Source: Seminavis robusta
Lineage: Eukaryota > Bacillariophyta > Bacillariophyceae > Naviculales > Naviculaceae
NCBI GenBank assembly: GCA_903772945.1
Contig: CAICTM010000479.1
Coordinates: 1 to 64,000 of the forward strand
Direction: 5' to 3'
Length of the DNA: 64,000 bases
The position numbers and the translations under genes were made by a program. Shown one piece after another: positions 54,306 to 64,000 of this stretch (its first letter is position 1; each line of letters opens with the position of its first letter). The notes under the pieces were generated by a model. It had not been told where the DNA came from and did no database searches. It saw only the letters and a program-made list of their open reading frames with translations.

Positions 54306-55079
54306 GTAGTGTGGCACCTGGAATTGCCACCCACGTTGGAGCTCCTGCCCCAATCTCGGTGACATCCATGCCTCGCAAGCAGTTTGGTCTCTGAGTCGTG
54401 GGTGGAACTGTAACGCTTTCGCCCTCCTCAGTGGCGACTGTCGACCCTGAGTGCTTCTTGCCGAAATCCTTGGTATTTCCTGACCAAAATAGTACGACAT
54501 TCAGTAGTGGCCACACCGATGTGTAGTCCCAATATTTACTGAGAATGTCCGCAGGGTCAACGGTTCACACTATTTATTTGCAAGCTACTTTAGTGCATTA
54601 AGTTCGCACACAGTTATAATGATTTGCAAGTACCGGAACAACGTGTTGCGAAGGTCGATATGATCTGCTCGGTAGCGGTACGAGCTGCAACATACTCGGA
54701 ATCAAAGGTGGCCGTCTCAACCATCGACTGGAGTGCTAAACCAGTCAATAGGTGTCTGTCTTGTTGGCTAAGTGTAGAACTCCGGTAATTGATCGTTCAC
54801 TGATTAGATATATGATAGAGGTTCGCGTCCACGTGAAGCTTGCTTGGGCATGCATCTGAAGATCCTTTGATTGTTGTTGAGTACCTTTTCAATGTACTTG
54901 CGAGGTGCATAGGTTTTGGAAACACACCAATCCTCTTGAATGTAATCCTATCACTAACTCCTTTAGGTACTTTATTTCCTTGTCACAACTACTACTTTTA
55001 TATGCTAGAGTCTATTCACTTCTGAGTAAGTCCTGTCTTCCCGTTCAGTTTAGATCGCTTGCGCGATTCATCTAAAAAC
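54306..55079. other. No gene seen
   Basis: AT-richer sequence with only short ORFs between two relics. Confidence 0.45.
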
Positions 55080-55330
55080 TAAAATTCCATCACACTTGTC
55101 GGTGCCGCGTGGAATGGCGTGGTTGAACCTGCAATGGACACCACAGACATTACGACTGGCATGAATGTCGTCATTGAAGCAGCCTGCCCTTTCAAGGCTC
55201 TTGAAAAACAGAAGCGCTTCATGCGTCGCAAGATGCGCAAGCCTACTGACTTGACGACCCGTTCCTATGTCAACAACCTCCTTCGCATGAATTACATAGA
55301 GATTACTCGTCTACCACCCTTCAAATAGCT
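55080..55330 (+). mobile_element. Ty1/copia gag-like fragment (fossil)
   Basis: The translation holds ACPFKALEKQKRFMRRKMRK and TRSYVNNLLRMNYIEITRLP, the pattern of the gag core of diatom copia-type elements (KALQ-x-QKR-x-MRR-x-MRKP, then a helix ending in L-x-x-PPF). A short, isolated piece of an element; broken at both sides. Confidence 0.5.
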
Positions 55331-55569
55331 CTGTACGCCGTTCTCATCACGGAAGAAGTCTCAAGGTGGAAGCTGAGAGCACCAAAAAATCCTTTGTGCT
55401 TGAACTTGGGCTCCCCTTCCAATGTCACGATAATCCCGGAAGCTTCTTTGCTGACGATGAGAACATCATCATCCACGTTCACGGCGATGTACTCATAGTA
55501 GCTTCCCTTATCTCTCATCCAGAAGTCCGACTCGGCTTTCGACGGGAAGAACGTAGAACATCGGCGCAT
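55321..55569 (-). mobile_element. Ty1/copia reverse-transcriptase fragment (fossil)
   Basis: The minus-strand translation has DFWMRDKGSYYEYIAVNVDD, a degraded form of the copia RT segment with the YVDD box, followed by KEASGIIVTLEGEPKFKHKG and SFHLET. This matches the order in Ty1/copia pol. It is a small remnant next to an opposite-strand gag-like piece, so the two are not one simple insertion. Broken. Confidence 0.6.
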
Positions 55570-55799
55570 CGCTCATGTCAACGTAGTCCGGAAGACTTGA
55601 GTCCGTCCGTACAGTGCGCGAGGAGGGCGCATCCTTCTCTTTATCCAAATGAGCAGTGTCACACCAACAGTACCAGTTTTGCTACTTAATGCTGCAAAAT
55701 GCAGGAAAAACTAGTAATGCAATCCTCTTTCAATGACATGAAAGGTTCACAGACTCTATATGGGATTCTTCCCATCACGAGCAGAGCCCGACATTTAGA

Positions 55800-56430
55800 C
55801 AAAGGAGATCGGCCAACTAAATTGCCGTAAGTTGATTCTGGACGAGAATCACAAGTTCAAACTCGAGGACACTGCCCGATCGAGTTGAGAAGGTACCGAA
55901 CAACTACCAAGATATGTGTACGTTGCTACGACAGGAATCGTCACCCCTTGTGAAAGGCGACCATCCTGGGGAAACGTCCGACCTATCACTCATCGGCAAC
56001 ACGAGTGAGTCAGCGCTTGTTGATACCATTCCAAGATGCGATGCGGATATGTTCGCATTAGAAAAACGAGCCGGATGAGCACGACACATGCTAGCTAGCA
56101 GAGACTGAATGCCGCGCCCGCAAAGTTGTATTCACGGTCGGCGGTCGGGGACTTCCACCATGCTGTATTACCGGCAAATGCCAAAGCTCATTGGAGATGT
56201 TTGCAATTACCCACCCACCAGTTGATGATACTGAGAGTACCTTGCCTGCATCCCATTGCGACCACCACTCGCCCATCTTTGAGGGCACGTACCAAGAAGT
56301 TATCCACACCAGCCCTGCAGACGGAACCGCCTTCAGCCACAGCGTGGACTTTAGTGAGATGTAGGTAGTCTTAATCTTTCGTAGTGTCCATCTTCTCCAG
56401 AGTCTGTCTGGGATTGGGATCCCATGGACC
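55800..56430 (-). mobile_element. Unrecognised coding relic, probably of a dispersed repeat (fossil)
   Basis: One minus-strand frame gives strongly protein-like sequence (for example HLTKVHAVAEGGSVCRAGVD, FLVRALKDGRVVVAMGCRQG, TLSIINWWVGNCKHL, EYNFAGAAF, EWYQQALTHSC) interrupted by several breaks. I do not recognise the family. Its position among copia pieces suggests a repeat-borne ORF. Confidence 0.4.
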
Positions 56431-59229
56431 GTCACACACACATAATCCTTATATTCCTTAACATACTTTCTTGCTGGAGCTGCATAAAACTCCATATTGA
56501 CACCATACGTTTCTTTTCGTTGCCTCTATTGCAGCTAGTCCTTTCCTTTGATACAGAAGAATTTTTGTTGATGGCAATTAAACTTCAAATTCCTTTAACA
56601 TTTTATCATCCTCATTCTTGCTTTACTCAATGATCGGCGCGATAGCATACTCCTTCCCTTACATGACCGGCAATTTTAAGAAATCTTACCACTGATCTTC
56701 TTGGCAGCAGAGTTGAGGACAAAATAAACCAGTTTATCTATTCCGCGCACGTCCTTTCAATGGTTGTCAATAATGCTTAGTTGTGAGATTACAAAGATCC
56801 CCTCTGATGATGTCTGATACTGAAATTCCCCTGAGATGAGCAACTTCTTGAATCTATATGCGAACAAAGTTCGAACAATTATTTTGACCGGCAATCCTAT
56901 ACTCATTGTTCCTTCGCCGCCTCCAGGGCTTCTGTTGGTTTCATCCCCACTCAGAAATCCATCAATCAGTACATCCGTTGACCACAGAACCACATCGCGC
57001 AATACATCGCAACCAGATCCATCCTCCTGCTTTCGCGAAACTCAGAACATTCGTCAGCATTGTCATTGTCCTCGTCATCGCAGTGTTGTAACGCCAACCT
57101 TAGCTTGCTCTAGTCTGGCATCGTATGTTATATCACCGTACCAAAACCGGATTCAAGTTAACCATAGGGACAAAGCTACAGAAAAATATTTCGACTGTCT
57201 GCAACCTTGATGTAGTAGAAATCATTACAATTAAAGAAAGTTAACCTGCCAGGCAGATGTCCTGAGGAACTCTGCCATGCTCCTCTCAATGATTCCCCAT
57301 GCCAGAAACGGCAACGGCCAGGTTGCCGAGAGCATCAAAGAAACAAAGTCGCTCAGGACAACAGGAACGCAATGTTATTTGTCTCATCCAACCCGCCAAA
57401 CTGAACACAACTGCAGTACCGTCCCATGAGGGAGAGCCCTCGCTTTTTTGCTGATTCTGCTCCCAAAAGGTTTCGACTCAAGTTCGATTAGCTTTTGCTC
57501 GATGTTTTGTTTACCAATACTCGTCTACCTCTGCCTTTCATTATCTATTCTCAACCTCTTGACTCAAGTCTCACTCGTGCAGTCCACCTCAGACACTTTG
57601 ACTTCATGTTGGAACAGCCTTATCACTATCCACAATGTTGGCATCGTGCTTTCCTATCCTAGGAAATGACCACTGGATCTTATAACGCAAACACACCAAT
57701 TGGCGAGAGACATCTCTGCGCTCTTAGCCATTTTCTACACAGGGGCATATAGCTCTGTGATTCGTGCTCGGTTCGAAGTTGTGCTTGTACAAGTCTGCTC
57801 AGAAGATGGCATCTAATTGTCAACAAAAGCCTTTTTAGCATGTCCCACTCTGCTGTGGGGACCACGTATGTCTAGAGAAGAAATAAAATATCCTGAATTA
57901 CCTTTATCCGTTTGTCCTGAGGCTAGCATGATTGTAAAATGTAAAAATTCGGACAAATTGGTCAACAAGAGCATGCATACTTTGGTACCCTTTTTGAAAA
58001 TATCCAAGCTTTGTCGGTGCATATTGCAGCAAAGATAGAGTGTATAGATCCTTTTTTAACCCTCGTTGCTATTATGATCTTTTGTTTTTGCTCACCGTTT
58101 ATGGATATTGTACTTCGGCTTCTGCAGAACACTATCGCTTTGGAAGGATGCACTCCAGTAGACCGGAACTGCGAAACACCTGAGAAACGCAAGAAACGAG
58201 ATCTCATTCCAACTGTTCATAAACAGTACCATGAGTAAACTGTTCACAAACATAGATAGCTTATCAGTTACCAGAGATTATGAGTAATACCTCATGCATT
58301 GGCCCAAACAGTTTTATCTGATTCTCATAGTTGGCAAGTTGAGAATGTGTTTCAGCGAGTTTGCTATTTCTAAGGATGAACCAGCATTATTGGAAAAGTG
58401 AGGTCATGTTTGGTGCTGGTAATGGTTCAACCAGCATGGATCTTGTTGGCAGAAGAGGTGGCTTTGCCAGCTCGGTTGGCGGGTGCTGTGACACCTCTGT
58501 GGTCTGTATTTTGTCCCGTGGCCAAGGTTGGTGTTGTGATGTCTATCCAGATATTAGGAATCCCTAGGTTTGCGACTTCTTTCATTATTGCTCTCATTAT
58601 TGCCCACAAAAATGACATTTGATCAATATTCTAATAGAATGATCGAAATAATGATAAGTTCATTCTCCGAAGCATTAGTCCGCTATGTATCTTTCCTCTG
58701 GTGCCAATTTAGACTTGAACAAGAAATGAAAGCCGTTTTCTAGTATTATCGACCATTTCGTAACGCTAAGCAGCAAACAGCTTCCAAAGCACACAAAATG
58801 TTCTTATTTATTTTCAGAAAGGACTAAACAAACAGAAATGACAACCAATAAGCTTGCTAGCAAGTAGTTGAGGGCAACAAGCAGAAAGGGCAATCATCAG
58901 AGAAGCTACCAGCAAAGAAACTGATTTCGGACGTCGAGGTCATCTACGGGAATACGATTTCGGACGTCGAGGCTCATCTTAGGGAATAAAGCCGAAATTG
59001 TGATCCCTTCATGCTGTGTCAGTCGCAATGAGTCCATCGAATTAACAGTCAATTTATTTCTGACTACTGCTTTTCCTTTCTTTATGCATTTGGGAATGGT
59101 TCAACCTGATGCATGCTTTCAATGGTTTAAGGTTCTTTCGAGGTTTGGGGTTTAATGCAACTCCCAAAGTAGTCGCTCTTAGTAAACGCAAAGCAGACTT
59201 GGAACTGTTTGTCGTCGCGACAGTTTTGC
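56431..59229. other. No gene seen; short tandem repeat
   Basis: 2.8 kb with only short ORFs. A 33-base unit beginning GATTTCGGACGTCGAGG occurs twice in tandem at 58923-58990. No domain was recognised on either strand. Confidence 0.4.
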
Positions 59230-59720
59230 ATTTTCAGACCTTCCCAAGAATTCCAGTTTCAAAACGAAAGATTCTCGTTGACAAATATTCTTGCGAAATC
59301 AGCTACCATAGCTGTGTGCCAGCTAGATTCAGCTGGTCGACTTGGATGTGCAAAATGTTTCATTACTGCTTCGAGAGGACGCATTCTATCATTGATACGA
59401 TCTTGTGGGCCACATTGTGAGCACCAGGCAATAGCCTCAAAAATTTCGTCCAGCAGGAGCTTTCATTTTGGATGGTATAGACGCCATCGACTGGCTAGTA
59501 GGAGCATCTCTTTGGCATTTAGGCTCGTGGCCTTTTCAAGACACTTCCTTATAATTGCCTATTCTTGCCAGCAACATCATTGTAGCGAAAGTGGAACTTC
59601 TTGGGTCATACATGTACAAACTAGCCACTGAAACACCTGTCTTCCTACTTTGCTTCCAGAAAACATTTTCATTAGTGAGAGACTGCACATGTGGCCTGAA
59701 AAGAAGCACGAGAGAGAGTA
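59230..59720 (-). pseudogene. Unrecognised broken coding segment
   Basis: The minus strand reads protein-like in two frames: VQSLTNENVFWKQSRKTG and SLYMYDPRSSTFATMMLLAR, then DEIFEAIAWCSQCGPQDRIN, RMRPLEAVMKHFAHPSRPAE and SWHTAMVADFARIFVNENLS. The family is not recognised; it may be a host gene fragment or a repeat-borne ORF. Confidence 0.35.
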
Positions 59721-62519
59721 ACAATCTCTAAGTTAAGATTTGGACCAACAAGCAATACATCATCCATTGTCAGAAGAGTAGATCTTGTCTACAAGTTGTG
59801 CAAGCTAGCCACCGGTAAGAAGAACTCCATACTCGCTCAAAGCATCCCAGTTGGTTGATGGCGCCAAGCAACGTTTCCAGCCCATGGCTGAGCCCAAATA
59901 TTCGCAGATGTGTTGAGGAACAAATGCATTGGTAATAAGTAAGAGAGACAGCAACAAACACGTTCAAAGAATCTGAAAGCACATTGATCGCCGTTCTGAG
60001 ATCTTTCCTTGGATTATTCCTCTGAAGCTAGTTAGGCCGGAGCTTCTATTTATTAAAAGCAACACGGTCGAGTGAAGAGTGTGTGTCGAGCTTGTATCAC
60101 TCATCATCACTCATGTTGTCCTTTCACCGATTAATGGTTAAGTCCTCGTCACCATGCACAAGCAGGCAGATCTTTTATGAGCGAGCAGTCATTGTGCTGC
60201 TGTCAGCCGAGTAGACCCAAAATGAGCTTGTATCGTGGAGATAAGAAGCAGCCTGTATATCAATCTCATTTCTAATCGTCTTCTGATACAGAAAAGCCTG
60301 TGTGTTTTAACGATTCAGCAGCTTGTGAGTAAACTTACTAGTTCAGTCACTTTTTGATAGAATCGTATGACATAAGCACTCTGAAAATCTGTGTTCGTAC
60401 CAGCAGCCTGCTTCAAATACTGTAGCTCCATACTGGTATCGATGGCGAGTTTCACCTCGATCCAATTCCGCAGCAGCGCTTTTTCAGCCGACAAGCACCA
60501 TGGCCATCCTCTCTCTCTCCAGAGAGAAGCTTGCCTATTTGCTGTCGTCTACTTCTATCTTCAGACGGGCACTGCTGATTTACTGGTCATGGCACCGTAT
60601 TCATTCAACTTGAACGGCCTCTCCCGTTCGGCCGCACGTTACGCGCCAAAGGAAAGCGGCAGCATGACCCGCTGTACATGTTGTAGCTACGAAGCACACC
60701 ACTACTAAGCGAACAGTCACAGCAATTCTCACCCTAGAAGGAAGAGAGGTTCAAACGCTTAGTAGGTGAAATAAGTTTGTTTGTTTGTTATAATCTCCAC
60801 CGGTGCTGTGAGGGGTCCGGGTAACACGAGATACAAGCAGAGCTCCCCTACTAATAATATCCTCTCCATTGCGGTACTGGCCTCTTGAGAAAAGGTTGGA
60901 GTGTCGTTGCGCAGGAGGCAGGCAGTCAATCAATGAAAGCACAAGTGAAGACGGCCGCAGTCAACAGTTGTGTAGTTTGCAGGGGTAGATGAATTCACAA
61001 AGGGACCAATCTCGGACGGGGAGGGCATGATTGTGCACTCGTTGGTGCTCATCGGCGAGGTATCGAAGGGTAGCTTGGAGAAACCGTGTGTTGGTGGCTC
61101 CTGCAGAGAATCGTAGGCTTGAAATGCTTCGATTGACATTTACTCTGAGGAAAAGTTTGTCAAGTGCAAAGACGTCTTGACCCGGGACTCTCGGCGGGAC
61201 CAGGTTTGAATATTGGAGTAGAGCTGTAGCTGCTCTGAACGGCTGGATCGAGGTCACCCATGTTTAGCAGAGCTGGGTCACCATGAAAAAGGACTTGAAC
61301 ACGACGAAGCTGTCGATGTGCGTCAATGAGAGAGGCTTGGAAAGCGTCCTGCACAAAGAGGAGTCGTAGGAATATAGATGGCTTCGTCTTGAAGCTCATC
61401 GCTGATCGACTGAAAGGGTCGTGGACTTGTTTGAGGGGCCAGCTGTGAAGCTCAAGCTGCCCGCAAGCTGGATGGGGAGTCGGGCGGGGACATAATCCTG
61501 ATGAGCCAAATTCGTTCGCACTATCATCGTTGTCGTCATAACACGTGAGGTTCGGGGGTGGTTGGATCATGGACGGTTGTGTCCATCAGCGGTAGCTGTG
61601 TGATATTGGTGGGGGCGACTCATGCTGTTCGTCCGTTGGAACGGGAGTGGCTTCTTGGCAAAGCTCGTAGATTGGTTGCTAAGGTACTGAGCAATTGTGT
61701 TCTGATGACGGCGAATGTATTCCTCAACGGGGGATACAGTTCTTCCGCCGTCTTGAGCGCACCACCAGCAATCGATGGGTACACCCATTCGTCGCCACGC
61801 TTTCTGTATGGCATTTTGCCAGCGATGGAGCAGGCGGCGCGATGATGAAAACCCTCTAATATCTAGAGCACAGTGGGAGTCACAACCCAAGTCTCACTAT
61901 GCTATCGTTTAGTCTTGGCCCCCCGCACCAGCAACAACGTTGCCGCTTAAATGTGCCGGTACTACAACGTCGACAGCAGCAGCCGGTACTTAAGTCTACG
62001 TTGCGATATCGTCGCACGTACATTTATTTAACTGTCGACGTTGTAACGGCAACAGCATAGCCGATCGAGTATTATTCAGGAATCGATCCTGTGCTCCTTT
62101 CCCCTTGCTTCCGGTACACTATCACTGTAGCTACAACAGCAACAATGTAGCACTCGAGGTGCGTATAAGTATATGATCGTAACTTCTTTCAGGTTAGGTT
62201 AATTGAGGTCGCCAAAACGGCTATAGAAAGAGGAAATCGAGCTCTACAAACCAATGCATATAAGTCATATTGAGAAACAATGTTCCCCAGGAGTTAGAGA
62301 GCCTCAAAGCTGAAACAGCTACAACGTTGCCGATCTAGCAGGAGGCCAAGACTAATGGATAACGAAGTTTTATTATTTAGGCTGCACCTCAATAGACCAC
62401 CCGCTGAACGGAGCCATATTGAACCGGAGTACCTCAGACGTACAAAGACGCCCACATAGGAACCGGCCTAGTGCAAGCCCCCACCGGAGAAGTTTAAAAA
62501 CTCCGGAGGGTGCTTTGCA
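59721..62519. other. No gene supportable; inverted repeat near 62 kb
   Basis: Minus ORFs at 60961-61890 are open but unrecognised; one contains WRRMGVPIDCWWCAQDGGRT and SPVEEYIRRHQNTIAQYL, which look protein-like but were not assigned. At 61963-61975 and 62033-62045 is a perfect 13-base inverted repeat (TACAACGTCGACA), inside a stretch with several CAACGTTGCCG words. Confidence 0.35.
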
Positions 62520-64000
62520 GCTAACTATCTACCCTTGGCTGGATTGCCATCTATTTCTACGGTAGGACCCTTCTGTGCGGAGTTACCCTGTGTCATTGTT
62601 CTGCATTGTGCGTGCATGCTCGTCCCTGAGTGCCTTGTCGACGACGGGCAGCCAATTGGCAAGCCACGCTTTGATGTCGCCTGGGCCTTTGCCATTTGCT
62701 CGTCAAGTGGTCGCTTGAAGATAAAGTCCACCAGCTCCACTGGGATAAGATCCGCTTTCTCGTAAATGAGTTCCACCCCCGCTGAAGCTGTTCGTCTTCT
62801 TCTTCTAGTCCCGGTCTTTGTGCCAGGAGGCAATTTCGATCTCCCACAGGTTCCACCACTGCTGGATGAGCATTGAGGCTAGGTTGGTGACCAAGAGTTG
62901 CCCTGTCTTGGTTGTCTCTTGGGAGCCGACCCGATGCAGATATGCATCTTGATGCTTAGCCCAGTGCGTGGTCAAACGTCCTCTCAGGAATTTGTCCCAA
63001 CCAATGAGATTTGAGTGTCAACGAGGTCCTATACCTGTCAGGGTAGTGCAGGGTGGAGGAATCGATATTCAAGTGGTATTGTAGTCCATCCAGACAATTT
63101 CCAGGGGGAAGAGGCTGTGGAATCTTGCGCAACCTTTGTGCTTATCCTCGTTGCATGGTCCTCTCGCCACAAAGTCCACGTCAACATGCGGGCATCGATA
63201 AACAGGGGTTTCAGTTTCGTGATCACCGCCACAACGGGGACAGTGGTGATCATACTTGGGTCATCCCGGTGGACCCGTTTCCCAACTGGCACAATTGAAA
63301 TAGAAACTTCACAATTGTCGTTTTGTGGATCTCGTGACGGTTGACAGCTCGACCATTGGCTGTCCAATCAAACCAGTGCAGGGGTGTCCCTCGTCCCAGT
63401 CGGGATTCAGTTTGACAATGTGGTCGAACCAGGGGCTGGTCGTTCCTGAGATGCCGCTGTGTTCTGGGAAGCTTGTTGTGCATGTTCTTTTGGGAAGGTG
63501 AGCTGGGCCAGTTTTGCGGAAATCGGAGTACCTTGGAGTGTTCCTGTTTGCATGTGTCTGTTCAGTAACTGCCTGCCAGTTTGTCACTCTGCAATTCAGT
63601 TGTGCTTCTTAGGGGTAGTGTTTCGATGGCCTTGTGCTTGTCCTGTGGCGATTTGATGTGCTCCATCTTGGGCACTGGGGACTGCAAGCCCGGAACGAAT
63701 CCTCATCTGCTTGCAAGACGTCCCAGTCGTAGTGCAACGAATCATTGGGGTACAAGCCCTCGTACTCGAGACACTAGCGCAACTTAGTCGTCACAAGCTC
63801 ATTGTCGCATAAGTGTAACATAATTCTTCATGGTGGTCTGATCGTAAACTCCAGCAATCGTCGTAGGAAGGCAAGTAGGGGATAGAATGCCATAGCGCCT
63901 CGGCCCTGTATGAAGTCGGAACCATACCAAAACTGGACCAGAGCACTCGAAGCACAATTTGCGCTTGGTTGTCTGCCAGGACCCAATGCAAAACTCGCCT
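62520..64000 (-). mobile_element. Degraded reverse-transcriptase element, RNase H and zinc-knuckle end (fossil)
   Basis: Read on the minus strand from the window edge: an RNase H-like start (WVLADNQAQIVLR, then GPVFGYG-like, then RAEA, then Leu-Cys-Asp-Asn-Glu), a Cys/His zinc motif near 63200-63260 (HHCPRCGGDHETETPVYRCP), and a C-terminal block near 62880-63010 (IGWDKFLRGRLTTHWAKHQD). This order of RNase H then CPxC-H-C follows the end of some LINE-type pol proteins. The clade is not certain and an LTR origin is not ruled out. The element continues beyond 64000. Broken, with several interruptions. No terminal repeat was found. Confidence 0.5.

Noticed and set aside
60961-61890. Three overlapping minus ORFs of 98-136 residues
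   Set aside because: Partly protein-like, but no motif could be assigned and frames do not agree; not enough to call a gene.
1-64000. Possible CRISPR array, tRNA or rRNA genes
   Set aside because: No regularly spaced identical repeats with unique spacers, and no tRNA cloverleaf with A and B boxes recognised by eye; a tRNA scan could still find one.

Overview
This is a nuclear window from a eukaryote, almost certainly a diatom. The evidence is: several predicted plastid proteins whose N-termini look like a signal peptide followed by Phe at the cleavage site (the diatom bipartite plastid presequence); short GT-AG introns of about 70-145 bases; diatom-style LRR and Cys-Pro-Trp ankyrin proteins; large secreted and type I membrane proteins with Arg-X-Leu motifs; and Ty1/copia-type relics. 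No rRNA, tRNA or CRISPR was found by eye.

Layout. 1-1.5 kb is repeat-rich (a GC-rich minisatellite, a large inverted repeat, and a cluster of TTCAACA words). At 2.0-3.6 kb on the minus strand is a three-exon gene for a protein with a C-terminal Asn-Cys motif, possibly a permuted papain-like (LRAT/PPPDE-type) fold. At 5.2-16.8 kb on the plus strand are three consecutive genes for secreted or surface proteins. Two of them share a repeated ectodomain module of about 150 residues (3 and 5 copies) and a membrane-proximal two-cysteine module. A fourth surface protein with the same membrane-proximal module lies at 37.2-39.4 kb. At 17-24 kb are an LRR protein, an ankyrin protein divergently paired with TRAPPC2L, and an unknown basic/acidic protein. 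At 25-29 kb is a tandem pair of type II membrane proteins resembling glycosyltransferase family 17. At 30-36 kb are a D27-like carotenoid isomerase, a plastid LON-domain protein and a DEP plus PI3/PI4-kinase protein. At 41-47 kb are a Ser-rich protein, a plastid-targeted helical repeat protein, a mitochondrial stomatin-like protein 2 and a PDZ protein. At 48.8-50.1 kb is a DEP-domain gene whose reading frame is broken.

From about 50 kb to the end I find almost no intact genes. This part is a graveyard of degraded repeat ORFs: a gag-like dispersed ORF (52.5-54.3 kb), Ty1/copia gag-like and RT pieces in opposite orientations (55.1-55.6 kb), an unrecognised coding relic (55.8-56.4 kb), another near 59.2-59.7 kb, and the RNase H/zinc-knuckle end of a reverse-transcriptase element (62.5-64.0 kb, minus).

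The most novel-looking material is the surface-protein family at 5-17 and 37-39 kb: repeated ectodomain modules, sequon-rich linkers, Arg-X-Leu sites, one membrane-proximal module reused in three genes, and cytoplasmic tails that differ completely (short and basic, Glu/Ala repeat, or Asp/Glu/Tyr-rich). All family assignments come from reading translated sequence; no database search was possible.
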